A DNA stretch of 64,000 nt, taken from assembly GCA_011800155.1 (NCBI GenBank), contig CM022373.1, positions 1,240,001 through 1,304,000 of the forward strand. Reading direction: 5' to 3'. Both the position numbers and the translations under genes were made by a program. How positions within the stretch are numbered: position 1 is the first letter of the stretch; every line of letters starts with the position of its first letter. Positions 45,764-57,012 of this stretch are shown here, piece by piece. The stretch is from Flammulina velutipes. Lineage: Eukaryota; Basidiomycota; Agaricomycetes; Agaricales; Physalacriaceae. The notes under the pieces are model-generated. The model searched no databases. It saw only the letters and a program-made list of their open reading frames with translations, and was not told the DNA's origin.

Positions 45764-47681
45764 TCAAAAAATCGATATTGGCGCGTATCCCGAATTCGGG
45801 CCAAACAGATGTGCCCAGAACTCATCATCGTTAAACACAAACCCAGGCATACCTGCGCCAGCATCACTAGGATCACCTTCGCCTCCAGCATCCCTCTTCT
45901 CCGCCCAGATCTTCAACATCATGCTAATAACCTTAGCTGTCTTCATCGCTGCATGGCTCTCCTCCAACGAAACCCGCTCCAACACAGACACCGTACGCTG
46001 CAACAACATTTCCCCAGGTCCCCTCAGGTCCACCCCCATCCGCTCCTCAACATACAACCGCATTCCCACAACTACACTCGCAGCGAATCCCAGGCTGGTG
46101 TATACGATATCTGGACAGGTCCCTAGCAGGGAACCACTGCTGTCGCACTGTAGGAAGGTGACAAGGAGACATTCAGCGGAGCGTATCATGTCCTTCCCCC
46201 ATTCAACGACGATAGGACGCCCGTGAACCTGCAGCTCGAGGAACCACAAAGGTGTACCCGAGATATCCTGATCACCAAAGGACCATCGAGCGATGATAAA
46301 CCCCCGTTGGATGACGATCTGCCGACAGCTGTAGACAACACATTGAAGGATATGATAATGGAATCGATCGTGGTCGCTGATAACTTTTGCGGAATGTGAA
46401 CACGAGTGGCATAGAAAGATGTTGGCATGCTCACCAGACAAAGGTAGAATGACACGTAACAAGCCCTCCAGTTCAGAAAGCGCCATAGAGATTGCTTTAT
46501 AGGCAACATCTATCTCTGAATGGGCCACCGTCTTGACGGACACGCCTTCAGTCATGGCGTTCATAGTTTCCGATAGAAGGCGAATTCGGAGATCGCGCCC
46601 TTCACTTGGATTGGAGGGTGTGATAACAGGGAAAAAGTTGGTGTCGATCTCAGAACGGACGGACGAGACCACCCGATTACTGCCCAAGCTCAGCCTGTGA
46701 TACTGACGAGTCAATAGCGCATTACTACTTGTAACGATGTTGGTACGTACAATGACTCTGTGTTCGTCAAGACGATCCACTAGGATGTTTAGCCAACATG
46801 CAGATAGAAGGGGAATACAACTTACCAAGCGAGCCTTCTCCGAAAGTTCAACGATTTCGTCAAGTTCTGCTCCGTCTATCCGCCTCCTAGTAGCTTTGCT
46901 AGATGCTTTGTCCAGATTCATCGCAATAGCAATGCTCACGGCCATACTGATCAAGACCTTGCCGTCTCCCTGCCATAGAGAAAGTATGATGAGGCCTTGG
47001 ATCGTTTCAATACTCTCGTAGTTGTGAGGGTTGAAGATCATGCGCGCCACCTTGTTTTCCATGAGCTGCACGAGGCGCGGGGAAGGTCCAATGTGTCGAA
47101 TAGCGATGGTACAGCAGACAAGATCGGTGAATGGGCTTCTGAGAGGTATGAAGTTGAGCCAAGGAGTGTAGGTTGAGTCGAATCTACAATGGTAGATGTC
47201 AGTATAGCAAACCGTCGACGTAGGGTGAAACGAACACGGAGAGAAGATGGTCTATTTCCTTCAATGATAGGACATCTTCGAGACATTCGGCGTTCAGGAT
47301 CCTCGAGGGCGCTGGGCTCGAGGTAGGTCCCGCTACTTGCTCGGCGATACTCTGCATTGCTGTAATGGGGACTGTCCAGTCCACTTTGTACGGAATGAAG
47401 GCCCATACGTGTGATGGCGTGACTCCACAGGGAGGATGGCCCTTTGGGTTTGACCAAGCTGTAGACTGAGGACTGGGGGACGACGAGGAAACAGATACTG
47501 TTGTGCTCGGAGGGGGTGGTAACCTGGGCGAAGGGGAGGAGCCTGATTCGTAGGAACATGGCGTGCTTAGTACATCACATCTATGGCAACGCTTCGAGAC
47601 GCTCGGAGCGAGAACCTCGCATCGCGTTTTGTGCCTTCTGCACGTCGTGCAAGCTATAGCCTTTGAACGTCTTCCACTCAT
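45764..47681 (-). CDS. Zn2Cys6 transcription factor
   Basis: The N-terminal zinc cluster is CTTCRRHKTRCEV followed by KRCHRCDVLSTPC, spacing Cx2Cx6Cx10Cx2Cx6C, with a basic RRSK before it. A Ser/Pro-rich linker follows, then a fungal regulatory middle domain: LNFIPLRSPFTDLVCCTIAI, MAVSIAIAMNLDKASSK, and a Trp-containing exon after KARL (WIVLTNTESL). The C terminus ends NSGYAPISIF. Start at 47681; four or more introns. Target genes are unknown; the nearest candidates are the amylase homologue and the small membrane gene. Confidence 0.85.
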
Positions 47682-48068
47682 TTTGTTATTGTCCTAGCGA
47701 AAGAGCTAATTGGTCAAACCGGTCGTCGACAAGGGCTGACTGACTTTGCCTCATGGAAGACGGAAGAGAGTGTATGTTATCGGACCGGAGGACCGTATGT
47801 CGATGGCTATCTTTGCATCTCGCGTCAAGACAGTCATGAGGTCGCAAATGTCGATAGTAGTCCAAGAGTCAACCGAAGAATACGCGCGCTCCAGCTTGGA
47901 ATCCTTATCATTGCGTTTTCGAAACAAAACCCCAGTCTAAATGTACACGAAATCATTGGTATCAAGTTGAATCTCCCAGAACCCCACCAAAATATGATAC
48001 AGAAGGCCTATAACGTTATGTGAGTCCCAGAAGAGATGCGTTATAGAGCGGCTCACATTGGCTAGTCA
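47682..48068. other. Intergenic spacer, 387 bp
   Basis: Promoter region of the Zn2Cys6 gene and 3' flank of the small membrane gene. A 64-codon open frame at 47746-47940 has no supporting features. Confidence 0.4.
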
Positions 48069-48401
48069 TTACGCCTTTTCGACGATGATAATATTGACGG
48101 GTATTTTCACATCACTAGGGGCGAGTGATACAGATTCCTCGTATCCGTAGTACCGTCGTGTAAGGATGACAACGAGGTTGATGAGAGAGGACACGACAGC
48201 GGTGCAAACTGCGGTAAGGCCAAAGAGGAAGAAGATTGGGAGGGTGGCGAGGGGCAGAACGCCTGGATAGACCGTAAGGAGGAAGAGCAGGATGGGATAC
48301 GAAATGACAAGGATGACCGCGCATTCGCGGAAAAACGCCGCGAAAGTTGAAGGCTGCGTTGTTGAGTTTCCTAGCGATGCAGCTGGGGCGAGGGAGGGCA
48401 T
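48069..48401 (-). CDS. Small membrane protein, unknown (about 110 aa)
   Basis: Single exon from the ATG at 48401 (MPSLAPAASLGNSTTQPSTF). Two strong hydrophobic stretches, ECAVILVISYPILLFLLTVY and PLATLPIFFLFGLTAVCTAV, are followed by a Tyr-rich RRYYGYEESVSLAPSD tail. Predicted two to three membrane helices. Not related in obvious sequence to the small membrane protein at 33282. Confidence 0.5.
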   Translation of the reverse strand: MPSLAPAASLGNSTTQPSTFAAFFRECAVILVISYPILLFLLTVYPGVLPLATLPIFFLFGLTAVCTAVVSSLINLVVILTRRYYGYEESVSLAPSDVKIPVNIIIVEKA

Positions 48402-48938
48402 GGCTAATGAGCGTGGTGGTCGTTTAGACTAAGATCATATTGATACATTGCGACGCCGATCAAGGTTCCGAGAGTCACGCGGATCTTGACCCCATTCCGT
48501 CAAAAATCCGAAGTTATATTCCATAGGTTGCGGTGTATCTCTCATTGTCTGCAGGAAATGAAAAACGTATCTACGGTGCTGAGAGTCATGTGTGGCGCAA
48601 AACCTTCCGATGTAAATAGACACACACAATGATCAAATTGCCGGTCCCGGCGTCTACACGACTTGTGTTTACAACTTTCGTGCTCTCCCTCTGTCTCTCG
48701 TCGTCGTTGCTTGTTTTCGCTATTTTATTGGGTCCTTTCACATCCTGTATACAAGTGAAAGTGAAGACTAGACAATCCCTGTATTCTGCAATTGCCTGTA
48801 TCCATATTTCCATGTAAGCGCCATCATGTTCTCGTAGACCCCGCTGTGTATTCTCGTCCTTTTAACCCATTTCTTGATGAACCACCAGTAGCGCACTCAT
48901 AAGACTCGTAAAACCCTCTTCGCCAGCAACACAACAAC
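48402..48938. other. Intergenic spacer, 537 bp
   Basis: Divergent promoter region for the small membrane gene and the RRM gene. No element recognised. Confidence 0.4.
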
Positions 48939-50200
48939 ATGAAGGAAGACGACTACGACTTTTACGGCGATGAAGTGAACAAGGGAGAGGTGAGTTGCAA
49001 TCTGCTCTACTTGCCTCAAAACCTGACTGTACGCGTGTAAATAGGATTCTATCCAGACCCATTCCTCATCGCCCGACCCCCGCACTGGCGACAAACGAAG
49101 CAGAGCCGACGACAACAATTTCCAGACGCAAACGCCAGCTTCCCGACATGACTCAACTAATCCGTCCGCTCAAGCTCAAGCTCAGTTTCAGACTCCGAAC
49201 CCGAACGCTGTATACGATACGAACATGATGGACGGTCAAAACGACGCCTTGTACATCGGTGATCTCCAATGGGTGCGTTGGCGTTCAAGCGCCACACTAT
49301 CTGCTAACACGTCTACTAGTGGACAACCGATGAGGACCTGCGTCAGATAGCCGAAACCCTAGGTGTTACCCTCTCCCATAAGGACATTACTTTTTCCGAG
49401 CACAAGGTCAACGGCAAGAGCAAAGGGTACGTTCCGTCGTACTACCAGAGTCCCAATACTTATTTTCCACTAGCATCGCCTACATCGAATGCGGCAGCCA
49501 CAAAGGAGCAGCCGACATGAAGGCATGGTTCGAAAACAAGTACGCGACGCGTCTTTCTGGGCGATCCCATGTATCTAAATACATTTTAGCGAATTCCAAA
49601 ACCGTCGTGCCACAGCTACCTTTGCACACTCTGCCAATGGAAATCCATATCGCACTTTGCCTAAAGGTATGCTCATCTACGCAACAAGAGCTTGAGTTAA
49701 TGAACGATGTCATAGAACCTCCTCCGCGAGCACCAGGCCAGCAAGTGCAACCAATCGTCCAGCCCAGCAATTCTATGGGCCGCGGAGGAAATCCTGGCTA
49801 CCGTGGCAATCCCATGGGCGGTGGGGCGCGTGGAGGCATGATGCGTGGCGGCATGGTGAATATGCCCATGGGAGGCATGGGTATGGGCATGGGCATCCCG
49901 CCCAACATGATGCCGAACATGATGGGTGGATTCAATAACTTCAACGGTGGCATGAGGGGTGGAGGCAACGCAGGCAGGGGAATGGGCATGCGAGGCGGTA
50001 TGGGTACGAGCTTCTAGTTTCCCTTTACAGCATGTACGGACTGTTTTGTGCTTACTATTGTGTTTTCCTGTTGTAAAGGTCTGATTCCTCGCGGGGGCGC
50101 TCCTGTAGCTGGTGGACATTTCAATCCTGCGTTCATGCAAGGCACGGTTAACGTTAATATTCCGGATGGACCTAGGAAGAGGCCAAGGGTGGATAATTAA
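48939..50200 (+). CDS. RRM protein, CPSF6/CPSF7-like (cleavage factor Im large subunit type)
   Basis: Multi-exon. A short acidic N terminus ([17 protein letters not shown]) and a linker lead to one [61 protein letters not shown]. The [16 protein letters not shown]2 region is the hallmark of CPSF6/7, which selects poly(A) sites with CFIm25. The rest is Gly/Met/Asn-rich low complexity ([20 protein letters not shown]), in place of the Pro-rich and RS parts of animal CPSF6. The C terminus ([20 protein letters not shown]) looks like a nuclear signal. The stop at 50198-50200 needs splicing of a last small intron after GGMG. Confidence 0.8.
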
Positions 50201-50667
50201 ATCGGGGGTACGCCACGGATAGGCGGATGGATGTTTAAATCAAGAAGGGTACCTATAACTTGGACAAATACTTTATGTTGCTTGTATATAATGCTTCTTA
50301 TCATCTCGTACTGTCGGCTAAACTGGTCTTTGCGTTCACACGTCCGTTGGTATCCCCGTTGGTGCAAATGTGGCGCATACATGATTCCAGTTGCTTGTAA
50401 AATAGTACAGTATTATTTATTGGACTCTGTGCTTGCCACTACTTCAACTACGATCATTCAACGTTCAACCGCGGGCCGTGGCCTATGGGAGAATTGTGAT
50501 TCAAATCTTGGTTTGTCAGGAGTAATGACGAACTTGATCAGTTACCAGCAAGAATAACACTCATTGCTGTCAGTGTTCCACGACGCCTGCTTCGGCAGAA
50601 GAACGCGACATTATAAAGGCACCAATCTCCTTGGCTGGCCTCTTGTCTACCAACCACTACGGTCGCG
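50201..50667. promoter_or_regulatory. Intergenic region with TATA box for the P450 gene
   Basis: 467 bp. A TATAAAG box at 50612-50618 lies 50 bp before the P450 start codon, a plausible core promoter. The rest holds the RRM gene terminator; no other feature. Confidence 0.5.
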
Positions 50668-52988
50668 ATGCACTTCATCTTGTTCCTTGTCTGTCTGGCT
50701 CTGGGCTATGGAGCTTTCAAACTGCTACGCTTCATTTACCTTCAGCGCACCTCACCTATCTACCGTCTTCCTGGTCCCAAGAGCAGTCATTGGCTCTTTG
50801 GTAACTTCCAAGAAATCCGCAATGCAGTAGGTCCCACCGCTCGGAACCATACACTGGAAGCTCATCCCTCAAGGACAACTCGGTCATGCAGGAGAAATGG
50901 ATCTCAGAATACGGTCCTACCTTGAAGTACCACGGCTTGATTGGTGTATGTATCCCTGCCATGTCGACCTTGGATTGCTCAGATCTTTATCCTGGATTCA
51001 GGAAAATCGGCTATTGACTGCGGATACCAAGGCTCTCAATCACATTCTCATGAACGCTTATGACTATCCTAAGCCTGATATGGTTCGATACAACTTGGGG
51101 CAATCTATTGGTGAAGGTCAGCCTTCATGATTTGCCCGATTCGGAGGTCTAGACTGGTACTAACGATGTCTTGAAGGGATACTCATCGTCGAAGGTCAAC
51201 AACACAAACATCAGGTAACAAAAAGGCTCCTCAGTAAGTATTATTGTGAAGAGTACTAACGTAAATTTCAGCGAAAGATCATGGCAAGTTCAATGTCTCT
51301 TCTGAATGGGAACTTCACCTCAATATCTTATACAACAGAACCCCGCTTTCTCTAGTTCTCATATCCGCGAGTTGAATACCATCTTCATGGAAAAGAGTAT
51401 TCAGGTAAATATTTCCTCTCTCGAAAATGCCTATGCTGATCGTCAGTACAGCTTCGTGATCTCTGGGTGGCCGAATTAGCGCAGCACCGAGGTTCCGAGC
51501 CTCTGCGCATAAACGTGCTACCATGGCTCAGTAAGCTTACTCTGGATATAATCGGTCTCGCAGGTACGGTCTTTGACATTTGTTGCAACTCCCTCAGTAA
51601 CAATAATACCCACACCTTTAGGATTCAATTACCGATTCGATTCTCTGAATCCCGAAATGGCGCCGAACGAGCTGAACGACGCCTTCACCAAGGTGTTCAA
51701 TACGGCCACTGATATCAGCCCCTTCAGAAATCCAATCATCTTCATCAAGCTCTTTTTCCCATCGCTCCGGTTTATCGTGCGTGGTTTCCTCGTTCTACAT
51801 CCTGTCGACAAGCCATTTATCTAGCGATAGCCTACCAGAGAAGATCGTGGTCTGAGGCAGGCGAGGGCGACTATGGATCGCATAGGAACACAGCTCATCA
51901 ACGGCGCCAAATCGTTTTGGAAGGCTAGCGGGGAGAAACACGGGAGTTCGCACGCAAGGGATCTCTTGACGCTGCTTGTGAGAGCTAACACGGATACCGA
52001 GCTTCCTGAGAGTCAGAGAATGAGTGACTTTGACGTCTTGTCTCGTATGTGGCCCGCCATTCGCACTAAGACACGGTCCAACTCACTCTTGTGATAGAGG
52101 TTCCGACTTTCTTAGCAGCTGGGCACGAAACGACGAGGTGTGTTCCGTTTCTTCTGTCTTCTTCCATTGTCCCATTGATGGACTGAATAGTACCGCGGTG
52201 ACTTGGGCGCTGTACGCGCTAACTCAGAATCGTGAAGCACAAACGAAGTTACGAAATGAGCTTCTTGCGGTGTCGACTGATATACCTACGATGGACGAGC
52301 TTGCGTCGCTGACCTATCTGGACTACGTCGTGCGCGAGACGATGCGCGTGCATGCACCTGTCCCATCGACTGTCCGCGTAGCGGGGAAAGACGATGTCCT
52401 CCCTCTAAACCAGCCTTACACGGATAAAGATGGTGTCGTTCGAGATTGTATACCGTTCGTTCTGCTCTTTCTCTTTCCTTCCTTTCGATGACATTGACTG
52501 TTGCGTTAGGATTCAGAAGGGCGATGCGATCTTCATCCCGATATTACTGATGAACAGGGATAAGTCTATTTGGGGCGAGGATGCGTTTGAATTCAAGTAT
52601 GTGTTGGGTGTCTTGGTGGTTTTTATGAGGCTGATTGGATTTATGGCAGACCTGAGCGGTGGGCCGTAATTCCAGAAGGGGCCTCCTCAATCCCATCCGT
52701 CTGGGGAAACATGCTGTCGTTCTTGAGCGGTCCAAGGTCATGCATTGGCTACCGGTTCGCTCTAGCGGAGTATGTTCCATATTCTTCTTACTCAATTTCG
52801 TCACTAACACGGTTTGTACTAGAATGAAGGCTATCATCTTTACGTTGGTCCGTTCCTTCGAGTTTGAACTGGCTGTACCCAACGAGGATATTGGGAGCAA
52901 ATCGTCTGCTGTGCAACGTCCGATCTTGAGGAATGATCTCGCGGCGGGTAATACGATGCCTCTTTTTGTCAAGTTGTATACACAGTAA
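50668..52988 (+). CDS. Cytochrome P450 monooxygenase
   Basis: About 14 exons. N-terminal membrane anchor ([18 protein letters not shown]) then [19 protein letters not shown]. Core motifs: I-helix [16 protein letters not shown]-helix ETMR in [24 protein letters not shown] after the FEFK exon, and the heme loop [17 protein letters not shown] with the Cys ligand. The helix-B' to C stretch reads QRKIM|NPAF; this needs a 12-nt exon (51272-51283) and a GC-AG intron after it. The family resembles agaricomycete P450s that act on lipids or xenobiotics; the substrate is unknown. Confidence 0.9.
51284..51338 (+). other. GC-AG intron in P450 gene, after a 12-nt exon
   Basis: Donor ATG|GCAAGT, acceptor ACAACAG|AAC. 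Removing it joins RKIM to [12 protein letters not shown], a conserved P450 string. The preceding exon is only 12 nt (CGAAAGATCATG). Confidence 0.75.
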
Positions 52989-53122
52989 ATGGGAGTAAGA
53001 AGTATCGTAAAGAGTGGAGTGTACATATAGGGATTAAGGAAAGTACAGTATCTTAGTGTGTTGGGTGTATTTACAATGGGACATTCTAATGAGTGGTGTA
53101 CAATAACAGTCGGATGGGAAGA

Positions 53123-54749
53123 TCAGTTGCGCGAAGTGTTGGCGGACGAGTTGATGTTATCCTTGATCTGTAACATCTTGCAGAATGCGCTCGTCTGGGG
53201 GTTCGGGTAGAACGGAGCTGAAAGGGAACATCTTAGCATACCCGAGTTCAAGAAAAAAACCACGACTCACGTTGGACGTGTTTATCGTCACCCTCACTTC
53301 CGGGTCCGGGGGCGGTCATGACGAAGGTCTGGCAGGAATCCACAGGTTTGTTGAGGCCGATGTTCGTCTTTACCCATTCCAGCTCTGCGGCGACTTTTTC
53401 CCGGGCGACAGATTCGATTGGGAATGCGCCTTGGTGTTTCTGGGCTGAGAAGAGAGGGGCGAAGGCACGGGTTATGGCGAGCCATTCGGGGTCGAATGTT
53501 AACGTAGGGTTGGAGGGGCCACCTGGAGCGGGAACGTCGACGACCTAGAAGTCGGGGTATGAGATGGAGTACTGGAGAGGGAATATACACATACCTCGAG
53601 GAACTTTCTGTTAGGCAGGCATTTGTCAAGAGCGACGAATCTTGTTTCTCTCCTGACGGGTGTGCTGGGAGGAGGAGAAGAAGATGCAGCAGCAGCAGCT
53701 GGTTCGTTGACAGTTGGAGGGGAATCGAAATCCTCATCGTCGTCAATCATAATCTCATCTGGGTTGTTGACTTTCTGGATGGGAGGAGCAGGATGCTCAA
53801 CGCGAGCGTCGAATTTGACGTGCATGTGCGCGGCGAACCACCATTCCGGTTTGAGGGTACGGAGAAGTTCCATCAATGGAGGTGCACCGATAGTTCCACT
53901 CCTGATATCATCTTTCCAGCCTGGTTTCTGCTTCAGCAGGTAGGGGAGGTTTCCATGATGCTCTATTCCTTGGGGCCAATCGTGGGATATGACAATTTCG
54001 GGGCTAGTGAGCTAAGGACACGATTTTAACGCGTCACACAATGCTGAGGAAATAAATACATACGAGAGAAAGTCGCCGGGTGGCGTATTCGCGTAAGTGG
54101 TAGGCGCTTCGGACGGTGCTGCCGTCGTATGGTGGTTTCTCGTAGTGACCTATGGGAGAGGTTGAGATGGAGGGATGTGTTGCAAGTCGTGCAACGTACC
54201 TGCTCTGAAGTTGTATTGCTTGAAGATCCCGGAGGCGCCAGCGATGCGAATGCCATTGGCTTGGACACAGCCGGCGTTTCCGAGATAGTAGATATTGGGA
54301 GCGACCCATCCGCCGTGGTAGCTATGGATGCGATGAGATGTGACGCCCAAGGCAAGAGAAAGACGACGGACAGTTCGTAAAAGTAGTTGGACGCTTCGTG
54401 GTTTCCGCCGATGATAACTGTCAGGATAGGGGCTTTCTGTTCCCCAGTGTAGTACCTACATAGAGGCGTTAGCGCAAGGCAAACGGTGGATGGGAAAAAC
54501 TGACTTGTGAAAAGTCTCGAGTTTTTTGTATTTGCTGGGGACAGCCATGGATTGCAGGTCACGGAGGTTCCTTACTGCTTGAAAGTCGCCACATATTAGG
54601 AGAAGGTCGACTTTGTAGTTATTCCTTTGCTCGAGATTTTTGATTTCCTTGTAAATATTGTCGAGCTCGCCGTGGCAACATCCTTCGACTGCGATCTAAG
54701 CTGGCAGTTAGTCGCAGAAAGCAAGAAAAGCGATAGACGTTGCCTTCAT
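53123..54749 (-). CDS. DBR1: RNA lariat debranching enzyme
   Basis: N terminus [20 protein letters not shown], then the metallophosphoesterase motifs [49 protein letters not shown] and HGNLPYLL with [14 protein letters not shown]1-specific loops ([26 protein letters not shown]) are intact, so 2',5'-phosphodiesterase activity on intron lariats is expected. The C-terminal domain ([16 protein letters not shown]) follows an acidic linker. The first intron (54696-54743), right after codon 2, has a GC donor (AAG|GCAACG) and a TTAG acceptor. Stop at 53123-53125, start at 54749. Confidence 0.95.
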
Positions 54750-54873
54750 TTTTCTGGGCGGTCTGGTGGCGAATGTTCGTTGAAAAATGGATTTTAACGG
54801 AGTTTTGACGCGGGACAACATGATCTGAATCAGTTGATGGGCCCGATCATCCGTGACTCTTTAACTTACGCTC
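54750..54873. promoter_or_regulatory. Divergent promoter, DBR1 / BRAP2-like gene
   Basis: 124 bp between divergent ATGs. No TATA seen. Confidence 0.45.
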
Positions 54874-56833
54874 ATGAAAGGCTTCCACATTCGCCTTTCG
54901 CTGTCGAATAAATCAGACTCTGCCGCCACATTTGTTCCCTCTGCGCTCTTTGACAAGCTTCCAGCGCACAAACCGGCCGTCATACACCGTCGTAACGCCA
55001 CATTCAATCCAAAACATAAAGACTACCGCTTCGGTCCCGTCCGCATTGACTGGCTCGACAAAATGAGTCTGTCCTCGTCAGGAAAGGAGAAGGCCCATGA
55101 CTACGGTTAGTCTTGCCGCTTCATGCTGCCGCCAGTCTTTTAATAACGCAAAGACCAGATCCCGCGCTCGCTAAATTCGTAGCCACCGATGAAGGCTCGA
55201 CGAATCTCCCTCTCGGAGTGGTCCATGTATTTCGTGAAAATACACCGGATGACGCGCCCTCAGTCGTGACAAAGCCAGAGTCGGACGGCGTAATGCTCGC
55301 AGTGCTGGCCGTCCCATCTTGGATGAATCCCTCAGACTTCTTGACCTTTGTCGCCCCAGCTGCAGACGGTATCACACACCTTCGTATGATCAGGTTTGTT
55401 TCCCCCTTTCTTTTGATACCTATACTCACCATTTCAATAGAGACTCAGTACCGAACCGATCATTAGTAGTCATCAACTTTCCTAAACCCGACGACGCTGC
55501 CGAGTTTATTGAAGCTTACAATGGCAAGCCGTTCAACTCTATGGAGGTATACATCCAGCTCAGCAACTCTTTCTCTTTACTGACGGGATCCAGCCAGAAC
55601 TTTGCCATGTGGTTCGCGTCCTGTCCGTCAACCTGGAAATCAACGACCACGTATCGCAGTCAATTTCCCGTCTGGCGTCAGGCCAAGCATCTGCATACGA
55701 GTTGCCGACGTGTCCTGTTTGTCTGGAGAGGATGGACTCCGCCGTGACTGGCTTAATCACAGTACCCTGCTCCCATACCTTCCATTGCATGTGTCTGAGT
55801 AAATGGGGAGACAGCAGGTACCAATATTGCCTACTATTTCCACATTTTGCTGAACCCACACAGATGTCCCGTATGTCGATATTCTCAAACCCTAATGACA
55901 TCGCACCCTTCCACCTCCTCGTCAACCCGGTCAATCCCCTTCGCGAATCCCATATCCTCCCCACTCTCATCATGCTCCTCATGTTCGTCAACGACCAACC
56001 TCTGGATTTGTTTGATTTGTGGCAATCTCGGGTGTGGGAGATATGGACGCGCACATGCGCAGGAGCATTACCAGAGCACGACCCACCTGTACTCCCTGGA
56101 GCTCGAAACACAACGCGTCTGGGATTACGCAGGCGACGGCTACGTCCATCGACTTATCCAGAATAAAGCTGATGGAAAGCTCGTGGAGTTGCCTAGTGCT
56201 GCGTCGTCTATGGGTGCTGCCACGACACGCGAGGGTGGGTTAGGCCCGAGCGCTGCAGATGCACTCAGCGCGGAGAAGATCGAAGCCATCGGGATCGAGT
56301 ATTCGTATCTCCTCACGTCGCAGCTTGATTCGCAGAGATCGTACTACGAAGAACAGACGGCGGAACTCAAGACGCAGGTGCAGGAATTGAGGGACATGAT
56401 GGCACAGCTGAGCGGGGAGTTCCAAAAGGCGAAAACTGCCTCGGTGGAAGAAGCCAAGGCGCGGAAGGAGGAGGAAGACGCGAGGTTGAACGAAATGGTG
56501 AAGGATAAGGCAAAGGCGGAGGCGCGCGCGGAGTCGATGTCGCAATTGGCGAGGAAGCTGAAGAAGGAGCTGGATGAGGAGAGGGCGGTTAGTGCTGGGT
56601 TGATGAAGAATCTTGGGAAGATGAAGGAGAAGATGAGCAGTGCGGAGGTGGTTAGGACGCAGTCTGAGGCGAAGATTCAGGATTTGGAGGAACAATTGCG
56701 GGATGTGATGTTTTATTTGGGGGCGAGGAGTAAGATTGAGAAAGGGGAGGGTGAGGCTTCTGAGGCGCTGGGTGGATCAGTGGAGATACGGGCGCCGCCT
56801 CCTTCGACATCGAAGAAGAAGTCGCGGAAGTGA
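54874..56833 (+). CDS. BRAP2-type RING E3 ubiquitin ligase (BRCA1-associated protein homologue)
   Basis: Domain order matches BRAP2/IMP: an N-terminal RRM-like BRAP2 domain (LAVLAVPSWMNPSDFLTFVA, FPKPDDAAEFIEAYNGKPFN), the RING finger CPVCLERMDSAVTGLITVPC followed by CSHTFHCMCL and CPVCR, and a ZnF-UBP finger (LWICLICGNLGCGRYGRAHA, HYQSTTHLYSLELETQRVWD). The C terminus is a long coiled coil (about 56260-56740). In animals BRAP2 restrains Ras-MAPK signalling and retains cargo in the cytoplasm. Intron joins at MIR|DSV, ME|PEL and SR|CPVC rebuild family motifs. It shares a promoter with DBR1. Confidence 0.92.
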
Positions 56834-57012
56834 ACTTTGTACACCGTACGGCTGTTGTCATGTATGGTATATCTTCTACCTAGGACTGTCAGGGTATCCG
56901 TTAAAGTTCAAGCAGCGAAGATTTAGGACTGGTTAATTCTTGCAGCCAATAGCTGTCATGTCCAAGATGATAATACAAGCATCTAAATTGTATAGAAGCT
57001 AAAGAAATACAT

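Noticed and set aside
53294..53746. 150-codon minus frame within DBR1
   Set aside because: Overlaps the last DBR1 exons in another frame, crosses a DBR1 intron and has no family motifs.
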